A stretch of 64,000 nt of DNA. Source: Rhizobium sp. SSA_523 (lineage in GTDB: Bacteria > Pseudomonadota > Alphaproteobacteria > Rhizobiales > Rhizobiaceae). The stretch covers positions 992,001 through 1,056,000 of the forward strand of contig NZ_CP129382.1 in the NCBI RefSeq assembly GCF_030435705.1, written 5' to 3'. Shown in pieces: positions 28,466 through 38,988 of the stretch; positions within the stretch are counted from its first letter, which is position 1, and each line of letters begins with the position of its first letter. The notes under the pieces are model-generated. The model saw nothing but the letters and a program-made list of their open reading frames with translations, was not told the DNA's origin and ran no database searches. The position numbers and the translations under genes were made by a program.

Positions 28466-31400
28466 TCAGCCCTGCTTGGCGAGATCCGAAAGCTGCGCCA
28501 TGATCTGCGCCGCAGTTGCCAGCCGCCGTTCCGGCGTCGGCAGGTCGCGGGTCAGAAAGACGCTGTGATCGGGGCGGATCTTTGCCATTGTCCCCTGCTT
28601 GGCGATATAGCCGACCAGCGCGGCCGGATTGGGGAACTGCTTGTCGCGGAACTGCAGCACGATGCCTTTCGGTCCCGCCTCCAGCTTCTCGACATTCGCC
28701 GTCCGGCACAGGGACTTGATGTAGACCACCTTCAGCAGGTTCTGCACCTCGACCGGCATTGGCCCAAAGCGATCCACCATTTCGGCGCCGAAGCCGTCGA
28801 TTTCCGAGAGATCCGTCAGCTCGCCGAGCCGGCGGTAGAGACCCATGCGCAGGTGAAGATCCGGCACGTAGTCCTCCGGAATCATCACCGTGATCCCCAC
28901 CGAGATCTGCGGCGACCATCCGGTATCATGGATATCATCCTCGCCCTTGACCTCGGCCACCGCCTCCTCAAGCATCTGCTGATAGAGTTCGAAGCCGACT
29001 TCCTTGATGTGGCCCGACTGTTCCTCGCCCAGGAGGTTGCCGGCGCCGCGGATGTCGAGGTCGTGGCTGGCAAGCTGGAAGCCGGCGCCCAGCGTATCGA
29101 GCGACTGCAGCACTTTGAGGCGCCGCTCGGCCGTCTGCGTCAGCTGCTTGTTCACCGGCAGCGTGAAGAGGGCGAAGGCGCGCACTTTCGAGCGTCCCAC
29201 GCGGCCGCGCAGCTGGTAGAGCTGGGCGAGACCGAACATATCGGCGCGGTGGACGATCAAGGTATTGGCGGTTGGAACATCGAGGCCGGATTCGACGATG
29301 GTGGTCGAGAGGAGCACATCATATTTGCCGTCATAAAAGGCGTTCATGATGTCTTCCAGCTCGCCCGCCGCCATCTGGCCATGTGCGACCGCGACCTTCA
29401 GTTCCGGCACGTCCGACTGCAGATAGGCCTGGATATCGGGAAGATCGGCCAGCCGCGGGCAGACATAGAAGCTCTGGCCGCCGCGATAATGCTCGCGCAT
29501 CAGGGTCTCGCGGATCACCAGCGGATCGAAAGGCGAAATGAACGTCCGCACCGCCATGCGGTCGACCGGCGGCGTCGTGATCAGCGACAATTCCCGCACG
29601 CCCGTCATGGCCAGCTGCAGCGTACGCGGAATGGGCGTCGCCGAGAGGGTCAGCACGTGAACGTCGCTTTTCAGCTCCTTCAGCTTCTCCTTGTGCTTCA
29701 CGCCGAAATGCTGCTCTTCATCGATGATCAGCAGGCCGAGATTGGCAAATTTGATGCCGTTGCCGAGCAAGGCATGGGTTCCGACGACGATATCGACCTT
29801 GCCCTCCGCCAGATCCTTCTTCGTCTGGTTCAATTCCTTTGCGCTCACCAGGCGCGATGCCTGCTCGACCCGCACCGGCAGGCCCCTGAACCGCTCCCTG
29901 AAGGTCTTGTAATGCTGCCGGGCAAGCAGGGTCGTCGGCACCACCACCGCCACCTGCGCGCCGTTCATCGCCGCGAAGAAGGCCGCCCGCAGGGCAACTT
30001 CCGTCTTGCCGAAGCCGACATCGCCGCAGACCAGCCGATCCATGGGACGCCCTTCGGCCAGATCCTCGCGCACGGCCTCGATCGCATTGCCCTGGTCTTC
30101 GGTCTCATCATAGGGAAAGCGGGCGGCAAATTCGTCGTAGAGGCCTTCCGGGGTGACAAGCACCGGCGCCCGGCGGGTCATGCGGGTCGCGGCAAGCTTG
30201 ATCAGGGCATCGGCCATGTCAAGCAGGCGCTTCTTCAGCTTTGCCTTGCGGGCCTGCCAGGCACCGCCGCCAAGCCTGTCCAGCTGCGCTTCCGCCGCGT
30301 CCGAACCGTAGCGCGACAGAAGATCGATGTTTTCCACCGGCAGGAAGAGCTTTGCCTGGTCGGCATAATGCAGTTCGAGACAGGCGCGCGGGGCGCCTGC
30401 CGCCTCGATCGTCACTAGGCCGACAAACCGGCCGATACCGTGCTCGGCATGCACGACGAGCGAGCCTTCGTCGAGGCCAGCCACTTCGGAAATGAAATCG
30501 GCGCCGCGTTTGCGGCGCTTCGACCGCCGCACCATGCGGTCGCCAAGAATGTCCTGCTCGCCGATCACGACGAGATCGCCCGTCTCGAACCCGCCTTCCA
30601 GGCTGAGGACGGCGGAGGCCGCCTCCCCCTTGGCAAGCTTGCCGATCTCGGACAGCGACTGGATGGGCTTGATGCGTTTCAGCCCGTGCTCGTCCAGCAC
30701 CTGCAAGAGCCGATCCAGGGAACCCGCCGACCAGCCGGTGATGAGGACCTTGGCGCCACCGGCCCGCTTGTCGGCAATGTGCTTGACCACCAGATCGAAG
30801 ACATTGACGCGTTCATCGCGGTTCTGCTGCTCGGCATCCGCCTGCGCCTTGGCCCAGCGGGGACCGGCATGTGCATCCAGGGTAACGACCCGCTTGGCCT
30901 GCCCATCCATTTCGGAAAAGGGTGTGAGCCGCACCGCACTTGCCGCATCCAGTTCACGAATGAAGGCCGAGCCTTCCAGATAGAGCTGACCAGGAGAGAT
31001 CGGCTTGTAGGGCGCGGATTGCGCCAGCCCGCCTTTGCCGGAGGTTCCCGCCGCCTGACGGGCCTCGAAATAGTCATGGATGAGCTTAGATCGCTCCTGC
31101 GCCGCTTCACGTACCGTATGGTCGGTGACGATACGGAAGCCTTTGAGATAGTCGAAACCGGTTTCGAGCCTTTCGTAGAAAAGCGGCAGCCAGTGCTCCA
31201 TGCCGGCATAGCGGCGTCCCTCGGAGACAGCCTGATAAAGCGAATCATCGCGCGTCGCGGCCCCGAAGGTGGACAGATAGGCCTTGCGGAAACGGCTGAT
31301 CGTGTCGGGTGTCAGCGTCACTTCGCTCATCGGATTGAGATCGAGCGAGCGGGCCTGGCCGGTGGTGCGCTGGCTTGCTGGATCAAAGGTGCGGATCGAT

Positions 31401-31981
31401 TCCAGCGTATCGCCGAAAAAGTCGAGGCGGACCGGCTCCTCGTTTCCAGGCACGAAGACATCGAGAATGCCGCCGCGCACGGCAAATTCCCCGACCTCCC
31501 GCACCGTCGAGACACGGTCGAAGCCGTTGCGCTCGAGCCGCGCCGCGATGTCGTCCATGCGGATCGTGTTGCCGGGGCGAGCCGAAAAGGCCAGGCTCTC
31601 GATCACCTCGGCCGGCGCGATCTTCTGCATCATCGCGTTGACCGTCACGAGAACGATGGCCGGATGCGGCTTCTTGGCATGGGCTATAAGGCCCGACAAG
31701 GCTGCCAGGCGGCGCGCCGACACGTCCGCACTGGGCGAGACCCGGTCATAGGGGAGGCAGTCCCAGGCCGGCAGCGTCAGGACCGGAATATCGGGCGCCA
31801 CGAAGGACAGCATCTGCTCCAGATCGGCCATGCGCTGCCCGTCGGACATGACATAGGCGACCGGATGGCCCGCGCGCGCAAGCTCTGCCAGAAGCAGCGG
31901 CTCCATGCCGGCCTGCACATTGGCGATGGTCAGGCCGGCGGGCGATGCCGCCACGGCCCTGGCACTGAACCCGGAAATCAT
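28466..31981 (-). CDS. mfd: transcription-repair coupling factor
   Basis: Mfd removes RNA polymerase stalled at lesions and recruits UvrA. The 1171-residue protein has the UvrB-like N-terminal region, the RNA polymerase interaction domain (about 510-570, VVHAEHGIGRFVGL) and RecG-like translocase motifs: Walker A GDVGFGKT near residue 650, DEEQHFGV, SATPIPRTL and LHQ-type QLRGRVGRS. A C-terminal TRCF domain closes it. The ATG overlaps the sdhE stop (ATGA at 31978-31981), so the two are translated in tandem. Confidence 0.97.
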   Translation of the reverse strand: MISGFSARAVAASPAGLTIANVQAGMEPLLLAELARAGHPVAYVMSDGQRMADLEQMLSFVAPDIPVLTLPAWDCLPYDRVSPSADVSARRLAALSGLIAHAKKPHPAIVLVTVNAMMQKIAPAEVIESLAFSARPGNTIRMDDIAARLERNGFDRVSTVREVGEFAVRGGILDVFVPGNEEPVRLDFFGDTLESIRTFDPASQRTTGQARSLDLNPMSEVTLTPDTISRFRKAYLSTFGAATRDDSLYQAVSEGRRYAGMEHWLPLFYERLETGFDYLKGFRIVTDHTVREAAQERSKLIHDYFEARQAAGTSGKGGLAQSAPYKPISPGQLYLEGSAFIRELDAASAVRLTPFSEMDGQAKRVVTLDAHAGPRWAKAQADAEQQNRDERVNVFDLVVKHIADKRAGGAKVLITGWSAGSLDRLLQVLDEHGLKRIKPIQSLSEIGKLAKGEAASAVLSLEGGFETGDLVVIGEQDILGDRMVRRSKRRKRGADFISEVAGLDEGSLVVHAEHGIGRFVGLVTIEAAGAPRACLELHYADQAKLFLPVENIDLLSRYGSDAAEAQLDRLGGGAWQARKAKLKKRLLDMADALIKLAATRMTRRAPVLVTPEGLYDEFAARFPYDETEDQGNAIEAVREDLAEGRPMDRLVCGDVGFGKTEVALRAAFFAAMNGAQVAVVVPTTLLARQHYKTFRERFRGLPVRVEQASRLVSAKELNQTKKDLAEGKVDIVVGTHALLGNGIKFANLGLLIIDEEQHFGVKHKEKLKELKSDVHVLTLSATPIPRTLQLAMTGVRELSLITTPPVDRMAVRTFISPFDPLVIRETLMREHYRGGQSFYVCPRLADLPDIQAYLQSDVPELKVAVAHGQMAAGELEDIMNAFYDGKYDVLLSTTIVESGLDVPTANTLIVHRADMFGLAQLYQLRGRVGRSKVRAFALFTLPVNKQLTQTAERRLKVLQSLDTLGAGFQLASHDLDIRGAGNLLGEEQSGHIKEVGFELYQQMLEEAVAEVKGEDDIHDTGWSPQISVGITVMIPEDYVPDLHLRMGLYRRLGELTDLSEIDGFGAEMVDRFGPMPVEVQNLLKVVYIKSLCRTANVEKLEAGPKGIVLQFRDKQFPNPAALVGYIAKQGTMAKIRPDHSVFLTRDLPTPERRLATAAQIMAQLSDLAKQG

Positions 31982-32307
31982 TCGCTGCGCCCAAATTTCT
32001 CTTCAAGGCTTGCCTTCGTCACCAGGTCGAAATCCGGCCGGTAGGCGGCAATGCGGGCAAACATCGGCGTATCGAGGCGCTCCGGCAGGGGATCTGCGCC
32101 CGTGATCCACCGATTGAGATCCTGGTCTTCCTCGCCCATGATCTTTTCCAGCTCGTCCAGTTCGGCGTCATCGAGCTTTGCGATCTGCTCCTCGGCGAAC
32201 TGGCCGAAGACAAGATCCATCTCGCGGATTCCGCGATGCCAACAGCGATAGAGGATACGGCGGCGCCGGGGATCGAGATCGGCGCTTGAGCGCGACAGTC
32301 CAGTCAT
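31978..32307 (-). CDS. sdhE: FAD assembly factor SdhE (DUF339)
   Basis: A protein of about 109 residues of the SdhE family, which helps attach FAD covalently to succinate dehydrogenase subunit A. The hallmark RGIREMDLVFGQFAEE (an RGxxE motif) and the preceding RRRRILYRCWH are present. Two ATGs are possible, 32313 and 32307; the second gives the usual MTG opening, and AAGG lies upstream of both. It is followed by mfd with a 4-bp overlap and is divergent from recG. The sdh genes are not in this window. Confidence 0.9.
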   Translation of the reverse strand: MTGLSRSSADLDPRRRRILYRCWHRGIREMDLVFGQFAEEQIAKLDDAELDELEKIMGEEDQDLNRWITGADPLPERLDTPMFARIAAYRPDFDLVTKASLEEKFGRSE

Positions 32308-32400
32308 GAGCATAAAACCTTGTTTCGCGCGTGATATAGGATGAAAAGGTGAGAATGTCAGCCTTGCCAAGCAGGCAAAATCCATCGCATTTTGCCGGGC

Positions 32401-34518
32401 ATGCGCCCTGCCCTTCTCGATCCCCTGTTTGCCTCCGTCTCCAGCCTGCCGGGCATAGGTCCGAAGCTTGCCGATCTCATTGCCCGCGTGACCGGACGCG
32501 AGGATGCCGATGACTGCCGCGTCATCGACGTGCTGTTCCACGCGCCCTCATCCATCATCGACCGGCGCAACCGGCCGGGCATAGCGCTATCGCCGCAAGG
32601 GGCGATCGTGACGCTGGAAGGCCGCGTCGATCGCCACCAGCCACCGCCGCCGGGAAAATCCAACCAGCCCTATCGCGTCTTCCTGCATGACGAGACGGGC
32701 GAGCTGGCGCTGACCTTCTTTCGCGTCAAGGGCAACTGGCTGGAAAAGGCGCTGCCGATCGATGAACAGGTCATGGTCAGCGGCAAGGTGGACTGGTTCA
32801 ACGGCCGGGCCTCGATGGTGCATCCCGATCTGATGGTGAAGATGTCGGAGGCCGGCGACACGCCGCTGGTGGAGCCGGTCTATCCGCTCACCGCCGGCCT
32901 GATGCCCAAAGTCATGCGCCGCGCCGTCGAAGGCGCGCTCGCGCGCCTGCCGCAATTTCCCGAGTGGATGGACGAGCCCTTGCGCGAGAGGGAGGGACTG
33001 CCGGATCTGGAAGAGGCCTTGCGCGCGCTGCACGACCCGCGCGATGCCGCCGATCTCGATCCCCGCTCGCCATCGCGTCGCAGGCTGGCCTATGACGAAT
33101 TCCTCGCCGGTCAGATCTCGCTCGCACTGGTGCGACAGCGCATGCGCAAGGCAAGCGGTCGCGCCATCATCGCCGATGGCCGCCTCGGCGCCAGGATCCG
33201 CGACAGCCTGCCCTTCACGCTGACGGCAAGCCAGGAAACGGCCATTGCCGACATTCGCAAGGACATAGCACGCAGCGAACGCATGCTGCGGCTGGTGCAG
33301 GGCGATGTCGGCGCCGGCAAGACGCTCGTGGCCTTGATGGCCATGGCGGATGCGGTGGAGGCCGGCGGTCAGGCGGTGCTGATGGCGCCGACGGAAATCC
33401 TGGCCCGCCAGCATTATGCAACCATCCAGCGTTTCGGCGCGGCAGCCGGCCTGCGCGTCGAGGTGCTGACCGGCCGCGTCAAGGGAAAGGAGCGCGAGGA
33501 GGTTCTGGCGCGCATCGCCTCCGGCGAGGCGCAGATCATCATCGGCACCCATGCGCTGTTTCAGGATGCGATCATCTATCACGATCTGATGCTGGCCGTC
33601 GTGGACGAACAGCACCGCTTCGGCGTCCACCAGCGTCTGAAACTGACGTCGAAAGGCATAGCGCCGCATCTCCTTGTCATGACGGCAACGCCGATCCCGC
33701 GCACGCTCGTGCTGGCGGCCTTTGGCGATATGGACGTCTCCAAGCTGACGGAAAAGCCGGCGGGGCGTAAGCCGATCCAGACGGTGACCATCCCGAGCGA
33801 GCGCACCGACGAGATTATCGGCCGGCTGCGGACCGCTTTGGCCGAGGGAAAAAAGGCCTATTGGATCTGCCCGCTGGTGGAGGAATCCGATGAATCCGAC
33901 CTCATGTCGGCAGAGGAGCGGCATGCTTTGCTGACGGCGGCGCTCGGACCGCAGCTGGGCGCGAAAATCGGCCTTGTGCACGGCCGCATGACCGGAGCCG
34001 AAAAGGACGCCGTGATGACGGCCTTCAAGGCAGGCGAAGTGCGGCTGCTGATCGCCACCACCGTCGTTGAAGTGGGAGTCGACGTGCCGGATGCGACGAT
34101 CATGGTGATCGAGCATGCCGAGCGCTTCGGTTTGGCGCAATTGCACCAGCTGCGCGGCCGCGTCGGCCGGGGCGAAGAGGCCTCGACCTGCATTCTGCTC
34201 TACAAGGGACCGCTCGGCGAAACCGGGCGGGCGCGCCTGTCCATTCTGCGCGACAGCGAGGACGGCTTTCTGATCGCGGAGGAGGATCTCAAACTGCGCG
34301 GCGGAGGCGAATTGCTGGGCACGCGCCAGTCCGGCACGCCGGGCTTCAAGATCGCCAGCCTGGAAGCCCATGCGGACCTGCTGGAGATCGCCCGCAAGGA
34401 CGCCGCCTATCTGATCGACAAGGATCCGGAGCTCAACAGTGAGCGCGGCCAGGCTGTCCGCACCCTGCTCTACCTTTTCCGCCGCGACGAGGCCGTGCGT
34501 TTTTTGCGGGCGGGCTGA
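32401..34518 (+). CDS. recG: ATP-dependent DNA helicase RecG
   Basis: RecG remodels stalled replication forks and branched recombination intermediates. The 705-residue protein has an N-terminal OB-like wedge region, Walker A GDVGAGKT at residues 301-308, the DEQH box near 402 (VVDEQHRFGVHQR), MTATPIPRTL and QLRGRVGRG. The ATG at 32401 has only a weak ribosome-binding site; a TTG nine bp upstream is the alternative. It is divergent from sdhE-mfd, which brings two branch-acting translocases head to head. Confidence 0.97.
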   Translation: MRPALLDPLFASVSSLPGIGPKLADLIARVTGREDADDCRVIDVLFHAPSSIIDRRNRPGIALSPQGAIVTLEGRVDRHQPPPPGKSNQPYRVFLHDETGELALTFFRVKGNWLEKALPIDEQVMVSGKVDWFNGRASMVHPDLMVKMSEAGDTPLVEPVYPLTAGLMPKVMRRAVEGALARLPQFPEWMDEPLREREGLPDLEEALRALHDPRDAADLDPRSPSRRRLAYDEFLAGQISLALVRQRMRKASGRAIIADGRLGARIRDSLPFTLTASQETAIADIRKDIARSERMLRLVQGDVGAGKTLVALMAMADAVEAGGQAVLMAPTEILARQHYATIQRFGAAAGLRVEVLTGRVKGKEREEVLARIASGEAQIIIGTHALFQDAIIYHDLMLAVVDEQHRFGVHQRLKLTSKGIAPHLLVMTATPIPRTLVLAAFGDMDVSKLTEKPAGRKPIQTVTIPSERTDEIIGRLRTALAEGKKAYWICPLVEESDESDLMSAEERHALLTAALGPQLGAKIGLVHGRMTGAEKDAVMTAFKAGEVRLLIATTVVEVGVDVPDATIMVIEHAERFGLAQLHQLRGRVGRGEEASTCILLYKGPLGETGRARLSILRDSEDGFLIAEEDLKLRGGGELLGTRQSGTPGFKIASLEAHADLLEIARKDAAYLIDKDPELNSERGQAVRTLLYLFRRDEAVRFLRAG

Positions 34519-34612
34519 GCTTCAGCGTGTCTTGCAGCAGGATTGCATGCTCCCTCACCCGGCGTCAGCTTGCGCTCGGCACTTGGCGCTACTATCGGCG
34601 TGAGCTCAAACT

Positions 34613-35299
34613 TTACTTCGGCAGCCTGTCAGCCTCAGGCGCCGGCAGCGGCTTCGGCTTCCAGTCCGGCGCGATCAGCCCGCCGGAGATCAGCAGCTTG
34701 GCCGCATCTTCCGGTGACATGTCCAGCATGATGATGCGCGATTTCGGCACGAAGATGAGGAAGCCGGCAGTGGGCACCGGCGTCGGCGGCAGAAAGACCG
34801 CCATCATATCCTCGCCCATGTCATTGAACCGGGAGGCGAGCTCGCCCTGTGCTTCGGTGGAGATGAAGACGAGGGCCCAGGTGCCCGGCGCCGGAAACTC
34901 GATGAGGCCGACCTTCTTGAAGGATGTCGACTGGTCTTTCAGGACCGTCTCGAAGATCTGCTTGAGGCTCTTGTAGAGCGTTCGCACCAGGGGCGTGCGG
35001 TGGAGCACCGATTCGCCGAGATTGACGACGGAGCGTCCGATCAGGTTCTTGCCGAGGAAACCGATGGCGGTGATGACGATCACCGCGATCAGCAGCCCGA
35101 GCCCCGGAATGGTAATATCGAAATAATATTGGGGGTTGTAACGCTGCGGAATATACGGCGTGACCCAGCTATCCGCCCAGTCGATGAAGGCGAAGGTCAG
35201 CCATACCGTGATCGCCAGTGGCGCACAGATGATCAGGCCGGTCAGGAAGTTGTTGCGCAACCGCCCGACAATGGTGATCCTCTCGGGACTATTCGTCAT
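34613..35299 (-). CDS. DUF502 membrane protein
   Basis: A 228-residue protein with two hydrophobic segments (about residues 19-38 and 65-85) and the DUF502 pattern: RLRNNFLTGLIICAPLAITVWLT, then LGESVLHRTPLVRTLYKSLKQ and MMAVFLPPTPVPTAGFLIFVP. The function of the family is unknown. The ATG at 35299 is preferred because it gives the usual short N-terminus before RLRNNF. An ATG at 35347 would add 16 residues encoded by a 16-bp tandem repeat. It converges on recG. Confidence 0.82.
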   Translation of the reverse strand: MTNSPERITIVGRLRNNFLTGLIICAPLAITVWLTFAFIDWADSWVTPYIPQRYNPQYYFDITIPGLGLLIAVIVITAIGFLGKNLIGRSVVNLGESVLHRTPLVRTLYKSLKQIFETVLKDQSTSFKKVGLIEFPAPGTWALVFISTEAQGELASRFNDMGEDMMAVFLPPTPVPTAGFLIFVPKSRIIMLDMSPEDAAKLLISGGLIAPDWKPKPLPAPEADRLPK

Positions 35300-35306
35300 G
35301 CCGATC

Positions 35307-35338
35307 CGTTTTCTTGCATGCCCGTTTTCCTGCATGTC
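35307..35338. repeat. 16-bp tandem repeat upstream of the DUF502 gene
   Basis: CGTTTTCTTGCATGCC is followed directly by CGTTTTCCTGCATGTC and part of a third copy. Each copy carries a potential ATG on the minus strand, which makes the start of the DUF502 gene ambiguous. Confidence 0.65.
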
Positions 35339-35533
35339 CGTCTTCATGCTGCGCTGCCGAAGCAAGGTGAAACCGGACAATGCCCAAGCCGACCGCTGAC
35401 CGCAAGGCCGAAAGAATGAAATATCGGCAAGGCAGAGGCCGGGCCCTGCACAAGGCCTCGCCCCTGCCCCCGCCTGCACCCGAGCGGCTGGCCGAAGCGA
35501 AACACTCCCCTTGCCGGAATTGATTTTCGAGCC

Positions 35534-37360
35534 TTATTCGACCGTCACCGATTTCGCCAGGTTTCGCGGCTGGTCGACATCCGTCCCCATGAACACGGCT
35601 GTATGATAGGCGAGCAACTGGATCGGCAGAGCGTAGATCATCGGCGCGATCACTTCGTCGACATTGGGAAGGACAATGGTTGCCATTGTCGGAAGCTTTG
35701 AGGCGGCAGCGCCCTTTTCGTCGGTGATGAAGATGATCTTGCCGCCCCGGGCCGCCACTTCCTGCATGTTGGAAACGGTCTTCTCGAAGAACCGGTCGTG
35801 CGGAGCGATCACGATCACCGGCATGTTCTCGTCGATGAGGGCGATCGGACCATGCTTCAACTCGCCGGCGGCATAGCCCTCCGCATGAATATAGGAAATT
35901 TCCTTCAGCTTCAGGGCGCCTTCCAGCGCCAGCGGATAGCTGGTGCCGCGGCCAAGATAGAGAACATCCTTGAAACGCGAGAGCTCGCGCGAAAGGCCTT
36001 CCACCTGCGGCTGGACGAGATTGAGAACCCGGCTCATGACGCGGGGCATCTCGATCAGATGCTTCACCATCTCGCTTTCCTGGGCAGCGCTCAATGTGCC
36101 GCGGGCGCGGCCGGCCTGGATGGCCAGTGCCGCCAGAACCGCCAGCTGGCAGGTGAATGCCTTGGTCGAGGCGACGCCGATTTCCGGACCCGCCAGGATC
36201 GGGAAGACGGCATTGGCCTCCCGCGCAATGGTGGATTCCTGGACATTCACGATCGCCCCGATCCTCAGGCCCTGCTCCTTGGCGTAGCGCAACGATGCCA
36301 GTGTGTCGGCGGTCTCGCCCGATTGGGAGATGAAGAGAGCCGCGGCGTCCTTCTGCAAAGGGATCTCCCGATAGCGGAATTCCGAGGCGACATCGATCTC
36401 CACCGGCAGGCGCGCATAACGCTCGAACCAGTATTTGCCGATCAGGCCCGACAGATAGGCCGTGCCGCAGGCCGAGATCGCCAGACTGTTGACGGCTGCG
36501 AAATCGATACCGTCATCCGGCCGCTTGACCGTGGCGTGAGCAAAATCCACATAATGGCTGAGCGCATGGGAGATGATTTCCGGCTGCTCGTAGATTTCCT
36601 TTTCCATGAAATGGCGGTGATTGCCCTTGTCGACCATGAGTGCCGCCGCCTGCGAAATCTGCATGGGGCGCGAGACCGGCTCGCCGGAAAAGGTCATGAT
36701 CGAGGCACCCTTTGCCGTCACGACCGCGCAATCGCCATCGACCAGATAGGTGATGCGATTGGTGAAAGGCGCAAGCGCAATGGCATCGGAACCGAGGAAC
36801 ATTTCGCCCTGGCCGTGACCGATGGCGAGCGGCGGACCGGACCTTGCGCAAAGAATGGTCGACGGATCATCCTTGAACATCACGACCAATGCGTAAGCGC
36901 CGGTGATCCTGTTGAGCATGGCCAGCATGGCCGCCTGATGGTCCAGCCCCTGCCGGGTCAGCCGCGCCAGAAGATGCGCGACGACCTCGGTATCGGTCTG
37001 GCTTGCAAATTCTGCGCCTTCGGCCAGCAATTCATCGCGCAGTTCGGAGAAATTCTCGATGATGCCGTTATGGACGACGGCGACGCCTTCGACGAAATGC
37101 GGATGGGCATTGGTCTCGTTCGGCACGCCATGCGTTGCCCAGCGCGTATGGGCAATGCCGATCAGGCCTGGAAGCGGCTCGCCGGCAAGCTTCTTCTCGA
37201 GGTTGAACAGCTTGCCCTCTGCGCGGCGCCGCGCCATGACCCCGTCGTGGATCGTGGCGACACCGGCGGAATCATAGCCCCGGTATTCCAGCCGGCGCAG
37301 CGCATCGACCAGACGTTCCGCAACCGGCTCCCTGCCGACTATGCCAACAATACCGCACAT
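35534..37360 (-). CDS. glmS: glutamine-fructose-6-phosphate aminotransferase (isomerising)
   Basis: GlmS makes glucosamine-6-phosphate, the entry point to UDP-GlcNAc for peptidoglycan and lipopolysaccharide. The 608-residue length is standard. The N-terminal nucleophile Cys2 follows the initiator Met (MCGIVGIVG), the glutaminase domain shows TRWATHGVP, and two SIS domains bind the sugar phosphate (ACGTAYLSGL, SQSGETADTL, GRGTSYPLALEGALKLKEISY). The ATG at 37360 is fixed by Cys2. It lies about 105 bp after glmU on the same strand, placing two steps of one pathway together. Confidence 0.98.
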   Translation of the reverse strand: MCGIVGIVGREPVAERLVDALRRLEYRGYDSAGVATIHDGVMARRRAEGKLFNLEKKLAGEPLPGLIGIAHTRWATHGVPNETNAHPHFVEGVAVVHNGIIENFSELRDELLAEGAEFASQTDTEVVAHLLARLTRQGLDHQAAMLAMLNRITGAYALVVMFKDDPSTILCARSGPPLAIGHGQGEMFLGSDAIALAPFTNRITYLVDGDCAVVTAKGASIMTFSGEPVSRPMQISQAAALMVDKGNHRHFMEKEIYEQPEIISHALSHYVDFAHATVKRPDDGIDFAAVNSLAISACGTAYLSGLIGKYWFERYARLPVEIDVASEFRYREIPLQKDAAALFISQSGETADTLASLRYAKEQGLRIGAIVNVQESTIAREANAVFPILAGPEIGVASTKAFTCQLAVLAALAIQAGRARGTLSAAQESEMVKHLIEMPRVMSRVLNLVQPQVEGLSRELSRFKDVLYLGRGTSYPLALEGALKLKEISYIHAEGYAAGELKHGPIALIDENMPVIVIAPHDRFFEKTVSNMQEVAARGGKIIFITDEKGAAASKLPTMATIVLPNVDEVIAPMIYALPIQLLAYHTAVFMGTDVDQPRNLAKSVTVE

Positions 37361-37465
37361 GTGAGCCCCATTCCTTGTTGCAAGCGCAGATGTCCTACCG
37401 CACCGCACGCGCAATGCAATGTCGGCCGAGGTCAAATTCGATTTCTTACAGTAACCTAGAAAACG

Positions 37466-38851
37466 TTACCGATCCGCCTTCGCATCCGGCGACCGAGCCT
37501 GCTTTTTGGCGGCCTTCAGCGCCAGCGCCCGTTCGCGCACCAGGCGCGCCCGCTCCGGCTTCACCTCCTGGCGCGCCCGCCCGAACGCCAGGGCATCGTC
37601 CGGCACGTCATCGGTGATGACGCTGCCCGAGGCAATATAGGCGCCACTGCCGATCGTCACCGGCGCCACAAGCGCCGAATTTGAGCCGATGAACGCATTG
37701 TCGCCGATGCGGGTCTCGTGCTTGTTCACCCCGTCGTAATTGCAGGTGATCGTGCCAGCGCCGATATTGCTCCCCGCGCCGACAAAGGCATCGCCGATAT
37801 AGCTCAGATGATTGACCTTGGCGCCGGCACCGATCTCCGCCTTCTTCACCTCGCAGAAATTGCCGACCTTGGCCCCCTCGCCGAGATTTGCGCCGGGTCG
37901 CAGGCGGGCAAAGGGCCCAACCGTCGCGCCCTTTGCCACATGGGCGCCTTCCAGATGCGAGAAGGCATGAATGACTGCCCCCGCTTCAACCGTAACGCCC
38001 GGGCCGAAGACCACATTCGGCTCGATCAGCACGTCCGGCTCGATCCTGGTGTCGTAACTCAGAAACACGGTTTCCGGCGCGATCATCGTAACGCCGGACA
38101 GCATGATGTCGTCGCGCCGCCGGTCCTGCCACATGCGCTCCAGGAGCGCCAGCTCGACGCGGGTATTGCAGCCGGCAAGCTCCGCCTCCGGCGCATCGAT
38201 CGCAACGACGCTGCCGCCGTCGGCGCGGGCGATCTCCACAATATCCGTCAGGTAGTACTCACCCTTGGCATTCGTGTTGCCGATCTTCTCCAGCCAGCCG
38301 AGTGCGCGAGCGCCATTGATGACCATGAGGCCGCTATTGCACCAGGTGACCTTCCGCTCTTCGTCAGTCGCATCCTTTTCCTCGCGGATCGCGATCAGCG
38401 CGCCGTTTTCCACGAGCAGACGGCCATAGCCGAAGGGGTTGGCGGCATGGAAGCCGATGACGACGAGGTCCGCGCCTTCTGCAAGTTTTGCCCGCGCCTC
38501 CAGAAAGGTCTCCGGTCGCACATGCGGGACATCGCCATAGGTGACCAGCAGATCGTCATAGCCTTTTGCGATCGCCTCCCTGGCCATCAGCACCGCATGA
38601 CCCGTCCCGCGACGCTCCGTCTGCAGGACGGCAGATACCGTCATGTCCGGGATCGATCCCGCCTTCGTCACGGTCTCGGCGTCGCGCCCCACGACGAGCA
38701 CGGCGTCGCGCATTCCGGCAGCGCGCACCGCCCGCATCACATGCGCGATCATCGGCAGGCCGGCGATCGGATGCAGCACCTTCGACATCGAGGATTTCAT
38801 CCGGGTGCTGTCGCCGGCGGCGAGGATCACGGCAAGGCAGGTGCGGTTCAT
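37466..38851 (-). CDS. glmU: bifunctional GlcN-1-P acetyltransferase / GlcNAc-1-P uridyltransferase
   Basis: GlmU converts glucosamine-1-phosphate to UDP-GlcNAc. The 461-residue protein has the N-terminal pyrophosphorylase domain, with [24 protein letters not shown] in place of the more common LAAGxGTRM, and a C-terminal left-handed beta-helix of hexapeptide repeats (about 265-430) ending in the [14 protein letters not shown] region. Pathway partner glmS follows in the same direction. A hairpin upstream at 38939-38962 separates it from the ABC operon. Confidence 0.97.
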   Translation of the reverse strand: MNRTCLAVILAAGDSTRMKSSMSKVLHPIAGLPMIAHVMRAVRAAGMRDAVLVVGRDAETVTKAGSIPDMTVSAVLQTERRGTGHAVLMAREAIAKGYDDLLVTYGDVPHVRPETFLEARAKLAEGADLVVIGFHAANPFGYGRLLVENGALIAIREEKDATDEERKVTWCNSGLMVINGARALGWLEKIGNTNAKGEYYLTDIVEIARADGGSVVAIDAPEAELAGCNTRVELALLERMWQDRRRDDIMLSGVTMIAPETVFLSYDTRIEPDVLIEPNVVFGPGVTVEAGAVIHAFSHLEGAHVAKGATVGPFARLRPGANLGEGAKVGNFCEVKKAEIGAGAKVNHLSYIGDAFVGAGSNIGAGTITCNYDGVNKHETRIGDNAFIGSNSALVAPVTIGSGAYIASGSVITDDVPDDALAFGRARQEVKPERARLVRERALALKAAKKQARSPDAKADR

Positions 38852-38938
38852 CAGGGCGGGTCTCCATCGGTGATGTGCCCTTCTATCAGTAGTTTATCGG
38901 CTTCGCCAATACCGCCGCAGCCCCGGTTTTTGAAATGC

Positions 38939-38962
38939 GAAAGGCGCCCGCAGGCGCCTTTC
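38939..38962 (-). terminator. terminator hairpin after the BMP transporter operon
   Basis: A perfect 10-bp stem (GAAAGGCGCC/GGCGCCTTTC, 4-nt loop) lies 27 bp after the binding-protein gene. There is no long T-tract outside the stem, only the TTTC of its 3' arm, so termination may be partial. Confidence 0.65.
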
Positions 38963-38988
38963 TGTCCATGGTTCTCTCGCGTAAACCC

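Noticed and set aside
28403..30418. 671-residue plus-strand frame opposite mfd
   Set aside because: It lies entirely antisense to mfd, whose helicase motifs are complete; the frame shows no domain of its own.
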